64,000 nucleotides of DNA from CAVZMI01 sp050011775 (GTDB taxonomy: Bacteria; Bacteroidota; Ignavibacteria; UBA10030; CAVZMI01). A program made the position numbers and the translations under genes. Below, in pieces: positions 1 to 10,191 of this stretch. Numbering within the stretch: the first letter of the stretch is position 1; every line of letters begins with the position of its first letter. The DNA lies in the NCBI GenBank assembly GCA_050011775.1, contig JBEKIL010000008.1, positions 1-64,000 of the forward strand, read 5' to 3'. Under the pieces are notes generated by a model. It was not told the DNA's origin, did no database searches, and saw only the letters and a list, made by a program, of their open reading frames with translations.

Positions 1-690
<690 letters not shown>

Positions 691-847
691 AGCAGTGTCC
701 TGATGTAAATCAGGAACTAATCCAACTGAAGAGTTGGAGAGTTCCCGGCATTCGCCGGGAAGCTGTTTCGAGACTTCGGTTCTACGACATTTGACTCGCT
801 GTGCACACATTTTTTATTTCCGTGAAACGGTACCGTTTTACGGTATC

Positions 848-921
<74 letters not shown>

Positions 922-998
922 CGAGTTCTAACTAATACTGCGCTTCGGGCTTATACCTCGAAGCAAAGATGCTGCGCGGGAAAAGTTTTGTGGGCTGC

Positions 999-1031
999 CC
1001 AACGATTGCATAGAGAACGTGCAATCGTTGG
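999..1031 (+). repeat. Perfect spacer hairpin between tRNA-Ile and tRNA-Ala
   Basis: CCAACGATTGCA (999-1010) is perfectly complementary to TGCAATCGTTGG (1020-1031), a 12-bp stem with a 9-nt loop. It is followed six bases later by a second long hairpin. No T-run follows, so it is more likely an RNA processing or folding element than a terminator. That role is inference. Confidence 0.8.
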
Positions 1032-1036
1032 ACTGT

Positions 1037-1071
1037 CCCAAAATTTCCACGCGTTGCGTGGAAATTTTGGG
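1037..1071 (+). repeat. Perfect 16-bp hairpin abutting the tRNA-Ala 5' end
   Basis: CCCAAAATTTCCACGC (1037-1052) pairs perfectly with GCGTGGAAATTTTGGG (1056-1071) around a GTT loop. The right arm includes the first three bases of tRNA-Ala, so this hairpin and the tRNA acceptor stem cannot form at the same time. It may be a processing or folding switch for the precursor; this is inference. Confidence 0.8.
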
Positions 1072-1144
1072 GCTGTAGCTCAGCTGGGAGAGCGCCTGGT
1101 TTGCAACCAGGAGGTCGCCGGTTCGATCCCGACCAGCTCCACCA
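1069..1144 (+). tRNA. alaT: tRNA-Ala (anticodon TGC), CCA encoded
   Basis: Acceptor GGGGCTG pairs with CAGCTCC and contains the G3-U70 wobble that is the identity element for alanine. The D arm is GCTCAGCTGGGAGAGC, the anticodon loop is TTTGCAA with TGC, and the T arm has GGTTCGATCC. Discriminator A is followed by an encoded CCA (1142-1144), unlike the neighbouring tRNA-Ile. It stands second in the rRNA spacer, as usual. Confidence 0.97.
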
Positions 1145-1302
1145 GTTGAAAAAATGTACCGATATGTTCTTTGACAACCTGGAAGAGTGTGTTGTGAAGG
1201 GCGGTAGTAGTTCCGTTCACAATTAAGTGGAACGGGAACAAATCCGTTTCGAACAACTGCTGACACAATCAAGAGCAAATTTTTTTATGTAACTTCAACA
1301 AG

Positions 1303-1346
1303 TTTATTGATGCACCACAAATATCTGTGTGTCAATAAAGATTTTT

Positions 1347-1350
<4 letters not shown>
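1303..1350 (+). other. Left arm of the 23S precursor processing stalk
   Basis: This stretch, ending in GGTT at the mature 23S 5' end, is largely the reverse complement of 4411-4454. Together they would form a long double-stranded stalk that brings the two 23S ends together, the normal substrate for RNase III. Both arms also contain the same motif (TATTGA...GTGTCAATAAA), so each can fold on itself. Confidence 0.75.
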
Positions 1351-4410
<3,060 letters not shown>

Positions 4411-4415
<5 letters not shown>

Positions 4416-4454
4416 AAATTTTTTATTGACCACAGATAGTGGTGTGTCAATAAA
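4411..4454 (+). other. Right arm of the 23S precursor processing stalk
   Basis: Complementary to 1303-1350: the ordered blocks AACCAAAA, TTTATTGAC, ACAGATA and GTGTCAATAAA or their counterparts appear in reversed-complement order on the two sides of 23S. The expected function is RNase III cleavage to release pre-23S. Confidence 0.75.
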
Positions 4455-4504
4455 ATTGCTGAAGATCTCAAGCTCGTAAATGTGTCAGCACACTCTATCA
4501 GGAG

Positions 4505-4552
4505 ATCCCGATTTTCATCGGGACGTTGATGGATCCCGATTTTCATCGGGAT
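4505..4552 (+). repeat. Two tandem hairpins in the 23S-5S spacer
   Basis: The 19-base palindromic unit ATCCCGATTTTCATCGGGA occurs twice (4505-4523 and 4533-4551), ten bases apart. Each can fold as a short stem with a T-rich loop. No U-run follows, so these are not terminators. Confidence 0.7.
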
Positions 4553-4568
4553 TATACATGAATGTATA

Positions 4569-4688
4569 ACTCTTGGCGACTATATCGAAGGTGTAACACC
4601 CGTTTCCATTCCGAACACGGTAGTTAAGCCCTTCTGAGCCGATGGTACTGCACTGGTGACGGTGTGGGAGAGTAGGTCGTTGCCAGGG
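4569..4688 (+). rRNA. rrf: 5S ribosomal RNA
   Basis: About 120 nt with the hallmark loop B/C sequence CATTCCGAACACGG followed by TAGTTAAGCCC, and terminal helix I formed by TTGGCGAC and GTCGTTGCCAGG. It is last in the rRNA operon. A displaced copy of its 3' end is present at about 5014-5036. Confidence 0.95.
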
Positions 4689-4700
4689 TTTTATTTTAGA

Positions 4701-4740
4701 AGAGCCCGTAACATGTAAACGTTATGGGCTCTGTCTTTTT
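4701..4740 (+). terminator. Rho-independent terminator of the rRNA operon
   Basis: AGAGCCCGTAAC pairs (with one wobble) with GTTATGGGCTCT around an 8-nt loop and is followed by GTCTTTTT. It directly follows 5S. Confidence 0.92.
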
Positions 4741-4760
4741 ATGCACTGATAACGGTGTGC

Positions 4761-4907
4761 CCTACCACATGAAGAACATGTGGTAGGACTGACCAAAGAA
4801 CGGTCGCCCCACATACTATATACATTGCGAAGAGTGGGACGACCAAAGAACGGTCGCCCCATGACTTAATCAAATGCAGAGAATGGGATGATCACAAAAC
4901 GATCAGG
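4761..4907 (+). repeat. Array of four small hairpins with A-rich loops
   Basis: CCTACCACATG (4761-4771) and CATGTGGTAGG (4777-4787) form a perfect 11-bp stem around AAGAA. It is followed by GACCAAAGAACGGTC at 4791-4805 and again at 4841-4855, both followed by GCCCCA, and by the variant GATCACAAAACGATC at 4890-4904. The last three are spaced about 50 bases apart. The change from GACC/GGTC to GATC/GATC keeps pairing. Nothing codes here. Confidence 0.65.
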
Positions 4908-4916
4908 AGAGTAGCC

Positions 4917-5013
4917 CTTCTGCGCCAGAGGCGCATCCGCCTTTGGCGGAGACTCCCCTTCGACTCGCTCATCCCGCCGATGTCGGGATTCGCTCGCTCA
5001 GGGTCGCTGAGGA
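4917..5013 (+). repeat. Composite palindromic element inside a 5S-end copy
   Basis: Contains TGCGCCAGAGGCGCA (4921-4935), TCCGCCTTTGGCGGA (4936-4950) and then a CTTCGACTCGC...GCTCGCTCAGGG unit (4958-5003) around an ATCCCG/CGGGAT stem. The same first two palindromes follow tRNA-Asn at 9901-9930. It sits between GAGAGTAG on the left and GTAGTCGTTGCC on the right, which together look like the 5S 3' end split with GTAG repeated at both edges. This suggests a 4-bp target duplication (inference). Confidence 0.6.
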
Positions 5014-5042
5014 TGTAGTCGTTGCCAGGGTTTATTGTAGAA
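5014..5042 (+). pseudogene. Displaced fragment of the 5S 3' end
   Basis: GTAGTCGTTGCCAGGGTTT (5014-5032), then ATTGTAGAAG, closely matches the last bases of 5S plus its trailer (4672-4700). It is followed, as in the real locus, by a GC-rich terminator. It is a remnant of a duplication of the 5S end, not a working 5S gene. Confidence 0.75.
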
Positions 5043-5044
5043 GC

Positions 5045-5077
5045 GCCCGCAATGCAAAAAGCGTTGCGGGCTTTTTC
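5045..5077 (+). terminator. Second rRNA-type terminator behind the 5S fragment
   Basis: GCCCGCAA (5045-5052) pairs with TTGCGGGC (5064-5071), followed by TTTTTC. It is the counterpart of the terminator at 4701-4740; the stem sequence differs but the layout is the same. Confidence 0.88.
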
Positions 5078-5106
5078 TTTCCCTGTCCTACATGTGATTT
5101 ACCCAA

Positions 5107-5142
5107 TAAAAAAGCCGGCTGCATTATTCATGCAGACCGGCT
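5107..5142 (-). terminator. Terminator, probably the ancestral clpC terminator
   Basis: On the minus strand AAGCCGGTCTGCAT pairs with ATGCAGCCGGCTT around GAATA and is followed by a T-run. It lies 20 bases beyond the displaced clpC 3' end rather than beyond the intact clpC, as if the clpC end now in use was brought in from elsewhere. Confidence 0.88.
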
Positions 5143-5161
5143 TCTCTGCCGACTCAGTCCT

Positions 5162-5349
5162 GCTTATGAAACGGCAGCCTTCTTCTCTTCCGTTTCTTCG
5201 TTCTGTTCGGTCGGGATCATTCCCTTCGATCCTATTGAGAATTTTAATTCCTCTTTTTTCTTGTTCAGGCTAACCCTGATCATAGAACCTTCGACATACT
5301 TGCCCCGAAGGATCTCTTCTGCAATCGGATCTTCGAGATATTTCTGTAG
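5162..5349 (-). pseudogene. Displaced duplicate of the clpC 3' end
   Basis: The minus strand encodes QKYLEDPIAEEILRGKYVEG and the rest of the ClpC C-terminus up to KKAAVS and a stop. It matches the last 62 codons of the complete clpC (6899-7084). By eye there are 14 base differences: 10 synonymous and 4 changing residues (V to M, K to N, V to I, D to A). Upstream of QKYLED the similarity stops abruptly and an unrelated gene begins. It keeps no start of its own and its last bases overlap the neighbouring glycosyltransferase in another frame. It is a remnant of an insertion at the clpC 3' end. Confidence 0.93.
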
Positions 5350-6781
5350 TGGATGCCTCTGATTGTTTATCACGAAGATAATACAATGCGATTGCTAATA
5401 TCTGTATTGTACCCAAGGGCTCTTTATATCGACTGAGACCAAAAATAATAAATATAAATAGGCAAACAAAGAAGTATAGTGTGATGAACGGCCACCTTAT
5501 ATGCGCAGCGTCTTTTTTTAAAGAAAAAATGCAAAAAATAGAAAACAGTAGAATAAGATAATACCACACGTTATTTATAATAAAAAGGAATTGATATATT
5601 TTATACAATCCTTTATTGTATAACGTGATCAAGCGTATCTGTTCATGATCACTACCTTCGCCGGTGAAGAGTGGTAGTGCATCTGTATATGTCATGAGAT
5701 AGCCGAAACTATATGAATCCGCAATGAATGCTCTGAATAATTTTTTAAAACCCTGCATGAAAAAGATGAGAGGATGTTCTCGAATATATTGAAGACCTTG
5801 CGTCGCAAAAAAACTGTCTTGTTGGGCTTCATTCCATTGTGCTTTTCGAATAGTAACCCATGAAGGTGCGGATTCCCAAACCGAGTCGAGAATAGAGTCT
5901 TTCACGAGAGGATTCGACGGATTATTGGCAAGTGCGAGGTTCACACCGCCATTGGTAGAGACGGGAACAAATTTATGAAATACGAAATAATTACGGATTG
6001 TCCATGGCCCGAGTACTATACAGAATACAATCATAGAAAGTGCAGTCAGTAATAGGCGGGTACGCAATCTGACCTCTCTTTGGAGTAAGATTCCCAGAAC
6101 TATGGGGAGAAACAGTAAGATTCCGTTACTTCGAGTGAGAGCAGCAATCCCTGCACATAGTATTGCCGGAATTAAGTATGCAATTCTTTCTGGTTTCTGG
6201 GAATAAATAAGAAAAAAACCAAAAGCTATCATGTAAATAAGAGAAAACGGAATATCGGAGAATGGAAGAAGAGTGGAAAGGAACCTGTTTGGATAAAGAA
6301 TAACTGCCGTCGCAAAAAGATTGGCGAGGTCTTGTTTAATGCCAAGTTTTAAAAGTATACCGCGTAGAGCGATTGACGAGCCGATGAGAAGAAATAAGTT
6401 TGGTGCAAAATATGCTGCCGGATATACTCCTAATAGAGCTATGAAAGGCACTATTATGAAGCTGTATCCCGGTGGGAAAAGAGCCGTCGGTTCATTTCCG
6501 TATCCGAAGACTCCGAAAGTCATAACATTAAAGGCTCGAAGAAAATATTTATCACCTCCTCCCCAGGGAAATATTGGAGTAAGTGAAAGAAACAATATCG
6601 ATATAACGACGATGACGACAGCCAAACCATTAAAGTAATACTGGATGGGAAATTGTATGGTATATAAATTGTACCAGTACTTCTTACGAAGAATGAAGAT
6701 TAGAATAATTCCTGCAAGCGCGATTGGTAAAAAGCCGAGCCAGGATCCAATGAAGTCGTTTACGTTGGATAATGTTTCCAA
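5270..6781 (-). CDS. Polytopic membrane glycosyltransferase, GT39/ArnT-like
   Basis: About 503 residues with ten or more hydrophobic segments. The early loop with PWGGGDKYFLRA and ALFPPGYSFIIVPFIAL fits the dolichyl/polyprenyl-phosphate-sugar-dependent family (PMT, ArnT-like), which transfers a sugar from a lipid carrier outside the membrane. ALTRSNGILLF is another typical family segment. Substrate unknown. The start is a TTG with a weak ribosome site; no better in-frame ATG is near, so the true N-terminus is uncertain. The last ~28 residues (from about STTEIS on) are an out-of-frame reading of the displaced clpC fragment, so the native stop has been lost and the tail is junk sequence. It is cargo lying between the two clpC ends and is more AT-rich than clpC. 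Confidence 0.82.
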   Translation of the reverse strand: METLSNVNDFIGSWLGFLPIALAGIILIFILRKKYWYNLYTIQFPIQYYFNGLAVVIVVISILFLSLTPIFPWGGGDKYFLRAFNVMTFGVFGYGNEPTALFPPGYSFIIVPFIALLGVYPAAYFAPNLFLLIGSSIALRGILLKLGIKQDLANLFATAVILYPNRFLSTLLPFSDIPFSLIYMIAFGFFLIYSQKPERIAYLIPAILCAGIAALTRSNGILLFLPIVLGILLQREVRLRTRLLLTALSMIVFCIVLGPWTIRNYFVFHKFVPVSTNGGVNLALANNPSNPLVKDSILDSVWESAPSWVTIRKAQWNEAQQDSFFATQGLQYIREHPLIFFMQGFKKLFRAFIADSYSFGYLMTYTDALPLFTGEGSDHEQIRLITLYNKGLYKIYQFLFIINNVWYYLILLFSIFCIFSLKKDAAHIRWPFITLYFFVCLFIFIIFGLSRYKEPLGTIQILAIALYYLRDKQSEASTTEISRRSDCRRDPSGQVCRRFYDQG

Positions 6782-6898
6782 ACTGGAAAGTGCTTTATAT
6801 TAATTAATGATTTTGAAAATGAATTGTCGTTTATACTCTGGAGGTGAAAGAAATAACCATCGGCATCGTCCTCGATGATATGGGTAAATAAGCGGTGT

Positions 6899-9403
6899 TT
6901 ATGAAACGTCGGCCTTCTTCTCTTCCGTTTCTTCGTTCTGCTCGGTTGGGATCATACCCTTCGATCCTACCGAGAATTTCAATTCTTCCTTTTTCTTTTT
7001 CAGGCTGACCCTGATCACAGAACCTTCGACATACTTGCCCCGAAGGATCTCTTCCGCAATCGGATCTTCGAGATATTTCTGAAGAGCACGACGAAGCGGT
7101 CGGGCCCCGAATGATGGATCATAGCCCTTGTCGACAAGAAACTCTCTGGCTGATTTCGCCAGAACTATACGGATGTTCATCGCTGTCATACGCTTGAGGA
7201 GATCCCTCATATGAATGTCGATGATTTTCATGATATGATTACGCTCGAGCGAATGGAAGATGATCGTTTCGTCGATTCTATTTAGGAATTCGGGATTGAA
7301 CACACGTTTCAGCGCATCCTCGATCATTGATTTCATAGCGTCATATGTATCTTTCGCTTTGCTGTCCGTGAAACCGAATGAACCTGTTTTGATATCGCGT
7401 GAACCGATATTCGACGTCATTATAATAATCGTGTTCTTGAAATCGACACGCCGGCCAAGACTGTCGGTCAGTATTCCGTCGTCAAATACCTGAAGCAGAA
7501 TATTGAAGACATCAGGATGAGCCTTTTCAATTTCATCGAGCAGCACCACGGAATACGGCTTACGCCGGACCTTCTCGGTCAACTGTCCGCCTTCTTCGTA
7601 TCCGACATATCCAGGAGGCGCACCGACAAGCCGCGAAACGCTGAATTTCTCCATGTACTCGCTCATATCGATACGGATTAAAGCATCTTCCGAATCGAAG
7701 AGATAGCGTGCAAGGCATTTTGCCAGCTCGGTTTTTCCTACACCGGTCGGACCGAGGAATATGAAAGAGCCGATCGGGCGTTTTGGATCCTTCAAACCCG
7801 CACGTGTACGGCGAATGGCTTTGGTGAGCTTCGCTATCGGCTCGTCCTGTCCGACCACCTGTGCCTTGAGCGCCGATTCCATTTTCAGGAGCTTTGCAGA
7901 TTCGGATTCTGCGATTTTATTGACCGGTATGCCGGTCATCATCGCCACGACGTCGGCTACCTGGTCTTCATTGACGTCGTGAACCATATTCTGGGATTTC
8001 AACTCCCATTCACGTTTGGCAATTTCAAGATCGCTGAGTAATTTCTTTTCGAGATCGCGCAGGCGTGCCGCTTCTTCAAAATTCTGACTCTTAACCACAT
8101 GATTCTTCGTCATCTTGATTTTTTCAACTTCACCTTCAAGATCGAGAATTTCTTTCGGAACGACGATATTCTGGAGATGGACTCGTGCGCCAACTTCATC
8201 CATCACGTCGATGGCTTTGTCGGGCAGGTATCTATCAGTGATGTACCTGTCACTGAGTCTGACGGACGCGTCGATTGCCTTATCATCATAATGCACGCCG
8301 TGGTGTTCTTCGTATTTATATTTGATGTTACTCAATATCTGGATCGTTTCATCGACTGTCGTAGGATCCACCATGATCTTCTGGAAACGCCGGTCAAGCG
8401 CGCCGTCTTTTTCGATATATTGGCGGTATTCGTCGAGCGTTGTTGCACCGATGCACTGCAGCTCACCGCGCGAGAGTGCGGGCTTGAACATATTCGAGGC
8501 ATCGAGCGATCCCGAAGCTCCGCCGGCGCCGACGATGGTATGCAGCTCATCGATGAAGAGGATGACATCTTTTGCTTTTTCCAGTTCGTTCATCACGGCC
8601 TTCATGCGCTCTTCAAATTGTCCGCGGTATTTCGTTCCGGCAACTAGCGCAGCGAGATCGAGTGTAACTACACGTTTGTCATGTAAGACGCGTGATACTT
8701 TTTTCTGGACGATCCGCAGCGCGAGCCCTTCGGCAATCGCAGTTTTTCCGACGCCGGGTTCGCCGATGAGGACGGGATTATTCTTTTTCCTGCGGCTTAA
8801 AACCTGTGCGACACGCTCAATTTCTTTTTCGCGGCCGACAATGGGATCGAGTTTATCTTCGGCGGCGAGTTTCGTAAGATCGCGTCCGAAGTTGTCGAGT
8901 ACAGGTGTCTTAGATTTATCCTGTCTCTTCTCATGGGGCGATGTCTGAGTTGGCGGAGTCGAGGGTTTTCCGCTGATTATATTATCCAGTTCGTTCCTGA
9001 CGACATCGTAATGGATATTGAATTGATGAAGAATCTGAGCAGCGATGTTGTCGTCATCGCGTAGCAGTGATAGAAGCAGGTGTTCCGTCCCGATTACATC
9101 CGATTTGTATAGTTTTGCTTCGAGGTATGTTATTTTCAGGACTTTCTCAGCCTGTTTTGTCAACGGGATATTACCGATTGTAAGTGTCCCGCCTGAAGTT
9201 CTTACAGTATCTTCTATGGCTTTCTTTAATTTATAGAGATCGCATCCCATATTTCGCAGGATTTTCACGGCGATACCTTCACCTTCACGGATTATTCCGA
9301 GGAGGAGATGCTCTGTACCGATGTAGTCATGTCCTAGTCGTAAAGCTTCTTCACGGCTAAGCCGGATGACATCCTGGACGCGATTTGAGAAGTTACCTTC
9401 CAT
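6899..9403 (-). CDS. clpC: ATP-dependent Clp protease ATP-binding subunit ClpC
   Basis: 834 residues with the complete ClpC architecture: double Clp-N repeat (about 5-145), first AAA+ module with Walker A GEPGVGKT near residue 212, a UVR-type coiled-coil segment (about 420-455), and second AAA+ module with Walker A GPTGVGKT near residue 548 and the C-terminal D2-small domain. ClpC hexamers unfold substrates for ClpP; SFGF in the second module may be the ClpP-docking loop. The start is supported by AGGAAAATCG upstream. No clpP, mcsA/B or ctsR neighbours are present. The 3' 62 codons exist in a second, diverged copy at 5162-5349; since the likely native terminator lies beyond that copy, the present 3' end may have been imported. 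Confidence 0.97.
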   Translation of the reverse strand: MEGNFSNRVQDVIRLSREEALRLGHDYIGTEHLLLGIIREGEGIAVKILRNMGCDLYKLKKAIEDTVRTSGGTLTIGNIPLTKQAEKVLKITYLEAKLYKSDVIGTEHLLLSLLRDDDNIAAQILHQFNIHYDVVRNELDNIISGKPSTPPTQTSPHEKRQDKSKTPVLDNFGRDLTKLAAEDKLDPIVGREKEIERVAQVLSRRKKNNPVLIGEPGVGKTAIAEGLALRIVQKKVSRVLHDKRVVTLDLAALVAGTKYRGQFEERMKAVMNELEKAKDVILFIDELHTIVGAGGASGSLDASNMFKPALSRGELQCIGATTLDEYRQYIEKDGALDRRFQKIMVDPTTVDETIQILSNIKYKYEEHHGVHYDDKAIDASVRLSDRYITDRYLPDKAIDVMDEVGARVHLQNIVVPKEILDLEGEVEKIKMTKNHVVKSQNFEEAARLRDLEKKLLSDLEIAKREWELKSQNMVHDVNEDQVADVVAMMTGIPVNKIAESESAKLLKMESALKAQVVGQDEPIAKLTKAIRRTRAGLKDPKRPIGSFIFLGPTGVGKTELAKCLARYLFDSEDALIRIDMSEYMEKFSVSRLVGAPPGYVGYEEGGQLTEKVRRKPYSVVLLDEIEKAHPDVFNILLQVFDDGILTDSLGRRVDFKNTIIIMTSNIGSRDIKTGSFGFTDSKAKDTYDAMKSMIEDALKRVFNPEFLNRIDETIIFHSLERNHIMKIIDIHMRDLLKRMTAMNIRIVLAKSAREFLVDKGYDPSFGARPLRRALQKYLEDPIAEEILRGKYVEGSVIRVSLKKKKEELKFSVGSKGMIPTEQNEETEEKKADVS

Positions 9404-9742
9404 CGATTTTCCTGTTTCCCTCGGATCTATTAAGCAAAGGCCTGTAATCTTAACACGTGATTATACCACTAAGTTTCAGTGTTAATATACTCAATGCGGG
9501 GGGGATAGTCAAGATGGAGAATAATTCGGTTTGATATAAAAAAACGTTAAAATTCCCACATTTTTAATCGATAATTAAAACGGATTGTAAAATTTTCATT
9601 TTGGCATACCTACTTATCCGGTGATTGTATCGACTCGCTCGATTTACTATCCGTATCATTTAACCTTAATAGAATTCGATTTGATACGCAGCTCTTGATG
9701 ATGATTTTTGGTTGAGTATCCTTATTCAAGTCCATATAACGC

Positions 9743-9771
9743 TTGACAACAATTGTCACAATTCGTATATT
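9743..9771 (+). promoter_or_regulatory. Sigma-70 type promoter for tRNA-Asn
   Basis: TTGACA (9743-9748), 17-bp spacer, TATATT (9766-9771). This near-consensus promoter ends about 50 bases before tRNA-Asn. The rest of 9404-9742, between the divergently placed clpC start and this promoter, shows no convincing gene; the ORFs there have no ribosome site and no family resemblance. Confidence 0.8.
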
Positions 9772-9822
9772 TAAAGTTGTATTGAGACTGCATATGTGTG
9801 TGGCAGCCTGTTTTTTTGCCAT

Positions 9823-9894
<72 letters not shown>

Positions 9895-9897
9895 CCG

Positions 9898-9990
9898 TTC
9901 TGCGCCGGAGGCGCATCCGCCTTTGGCGGAGACTCGCCCCTTTCATTACACATGGAAGGGGCATTTTTTTTAGAAGGGGCTCGCTCGGGA
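9898..9990 (+). repeat. Composite palindromic element with tRNA-Asn terminator
   Basis: Begins with TGCGCCGGAGGCGCA and TCCGCCTTTGGCGGA (as at 4921-4950), then GACTCGC, then GCCCCTttcattacacatggAAGGGGC followed by eight Ts (a functional-looking terminator, 9936-9970), then AGGGGCTCGCTCGGGA. Versions without the first two palindromes occur at 12411-12476 and 22781-22848, so the terminator hairpin is the older part and the leading palindromes were added between tRNA and terminator. The remaining 9991-10191 shows nothing recognisable. Confidence 0.7.
9936..9970 (+). terminator. tRNA-Asn terminator
   Basis: GCCCCTTTC...GGAAGGGGC stem with a run of Ts (9963-9971). It is the first terminator-like structure after tRNA-Asn. 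Confidence 0.82.
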
Positions 9991-10191
9991 TCCTGGCAGT
10001 TAGTGCTATAGAGTTACCAGCCCCCTATCTGTACGGTTTTCCATTTCATAATTGATTATTCGTCCGCAATAGCTTACATTTCCTTATAACTGTTTGAATT
10101 TCGGAGTACTCAGGTATTAAAAAATAATAATATCTTATAAAAATTAATTGTGTACAATTTCCCTTTCGGATATCATCTGAAGGAACTTTTT

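Noticed and set aside
4505..4552. Tandem hairpins as terminators between 23S and 5S
   Set aside because: No T-run follows and 5S lies directly downstream.
4785..4910. Possible CRISPR array
   Set aside because: Only two near-identical units plus a variant, units of ~21 bases are hairpins, and no cas genes are present.
8099..8948. Antisense ORFs of 182 and 208 codons within clpC
   Set aside because: Shadow frames of a strongly conserved gene.
9460..9485. clpC promoter on the minus strand (TATAAT with TTAACA)
   Set aside because: Spacing is 14 bases; not convincing enough to annotate.
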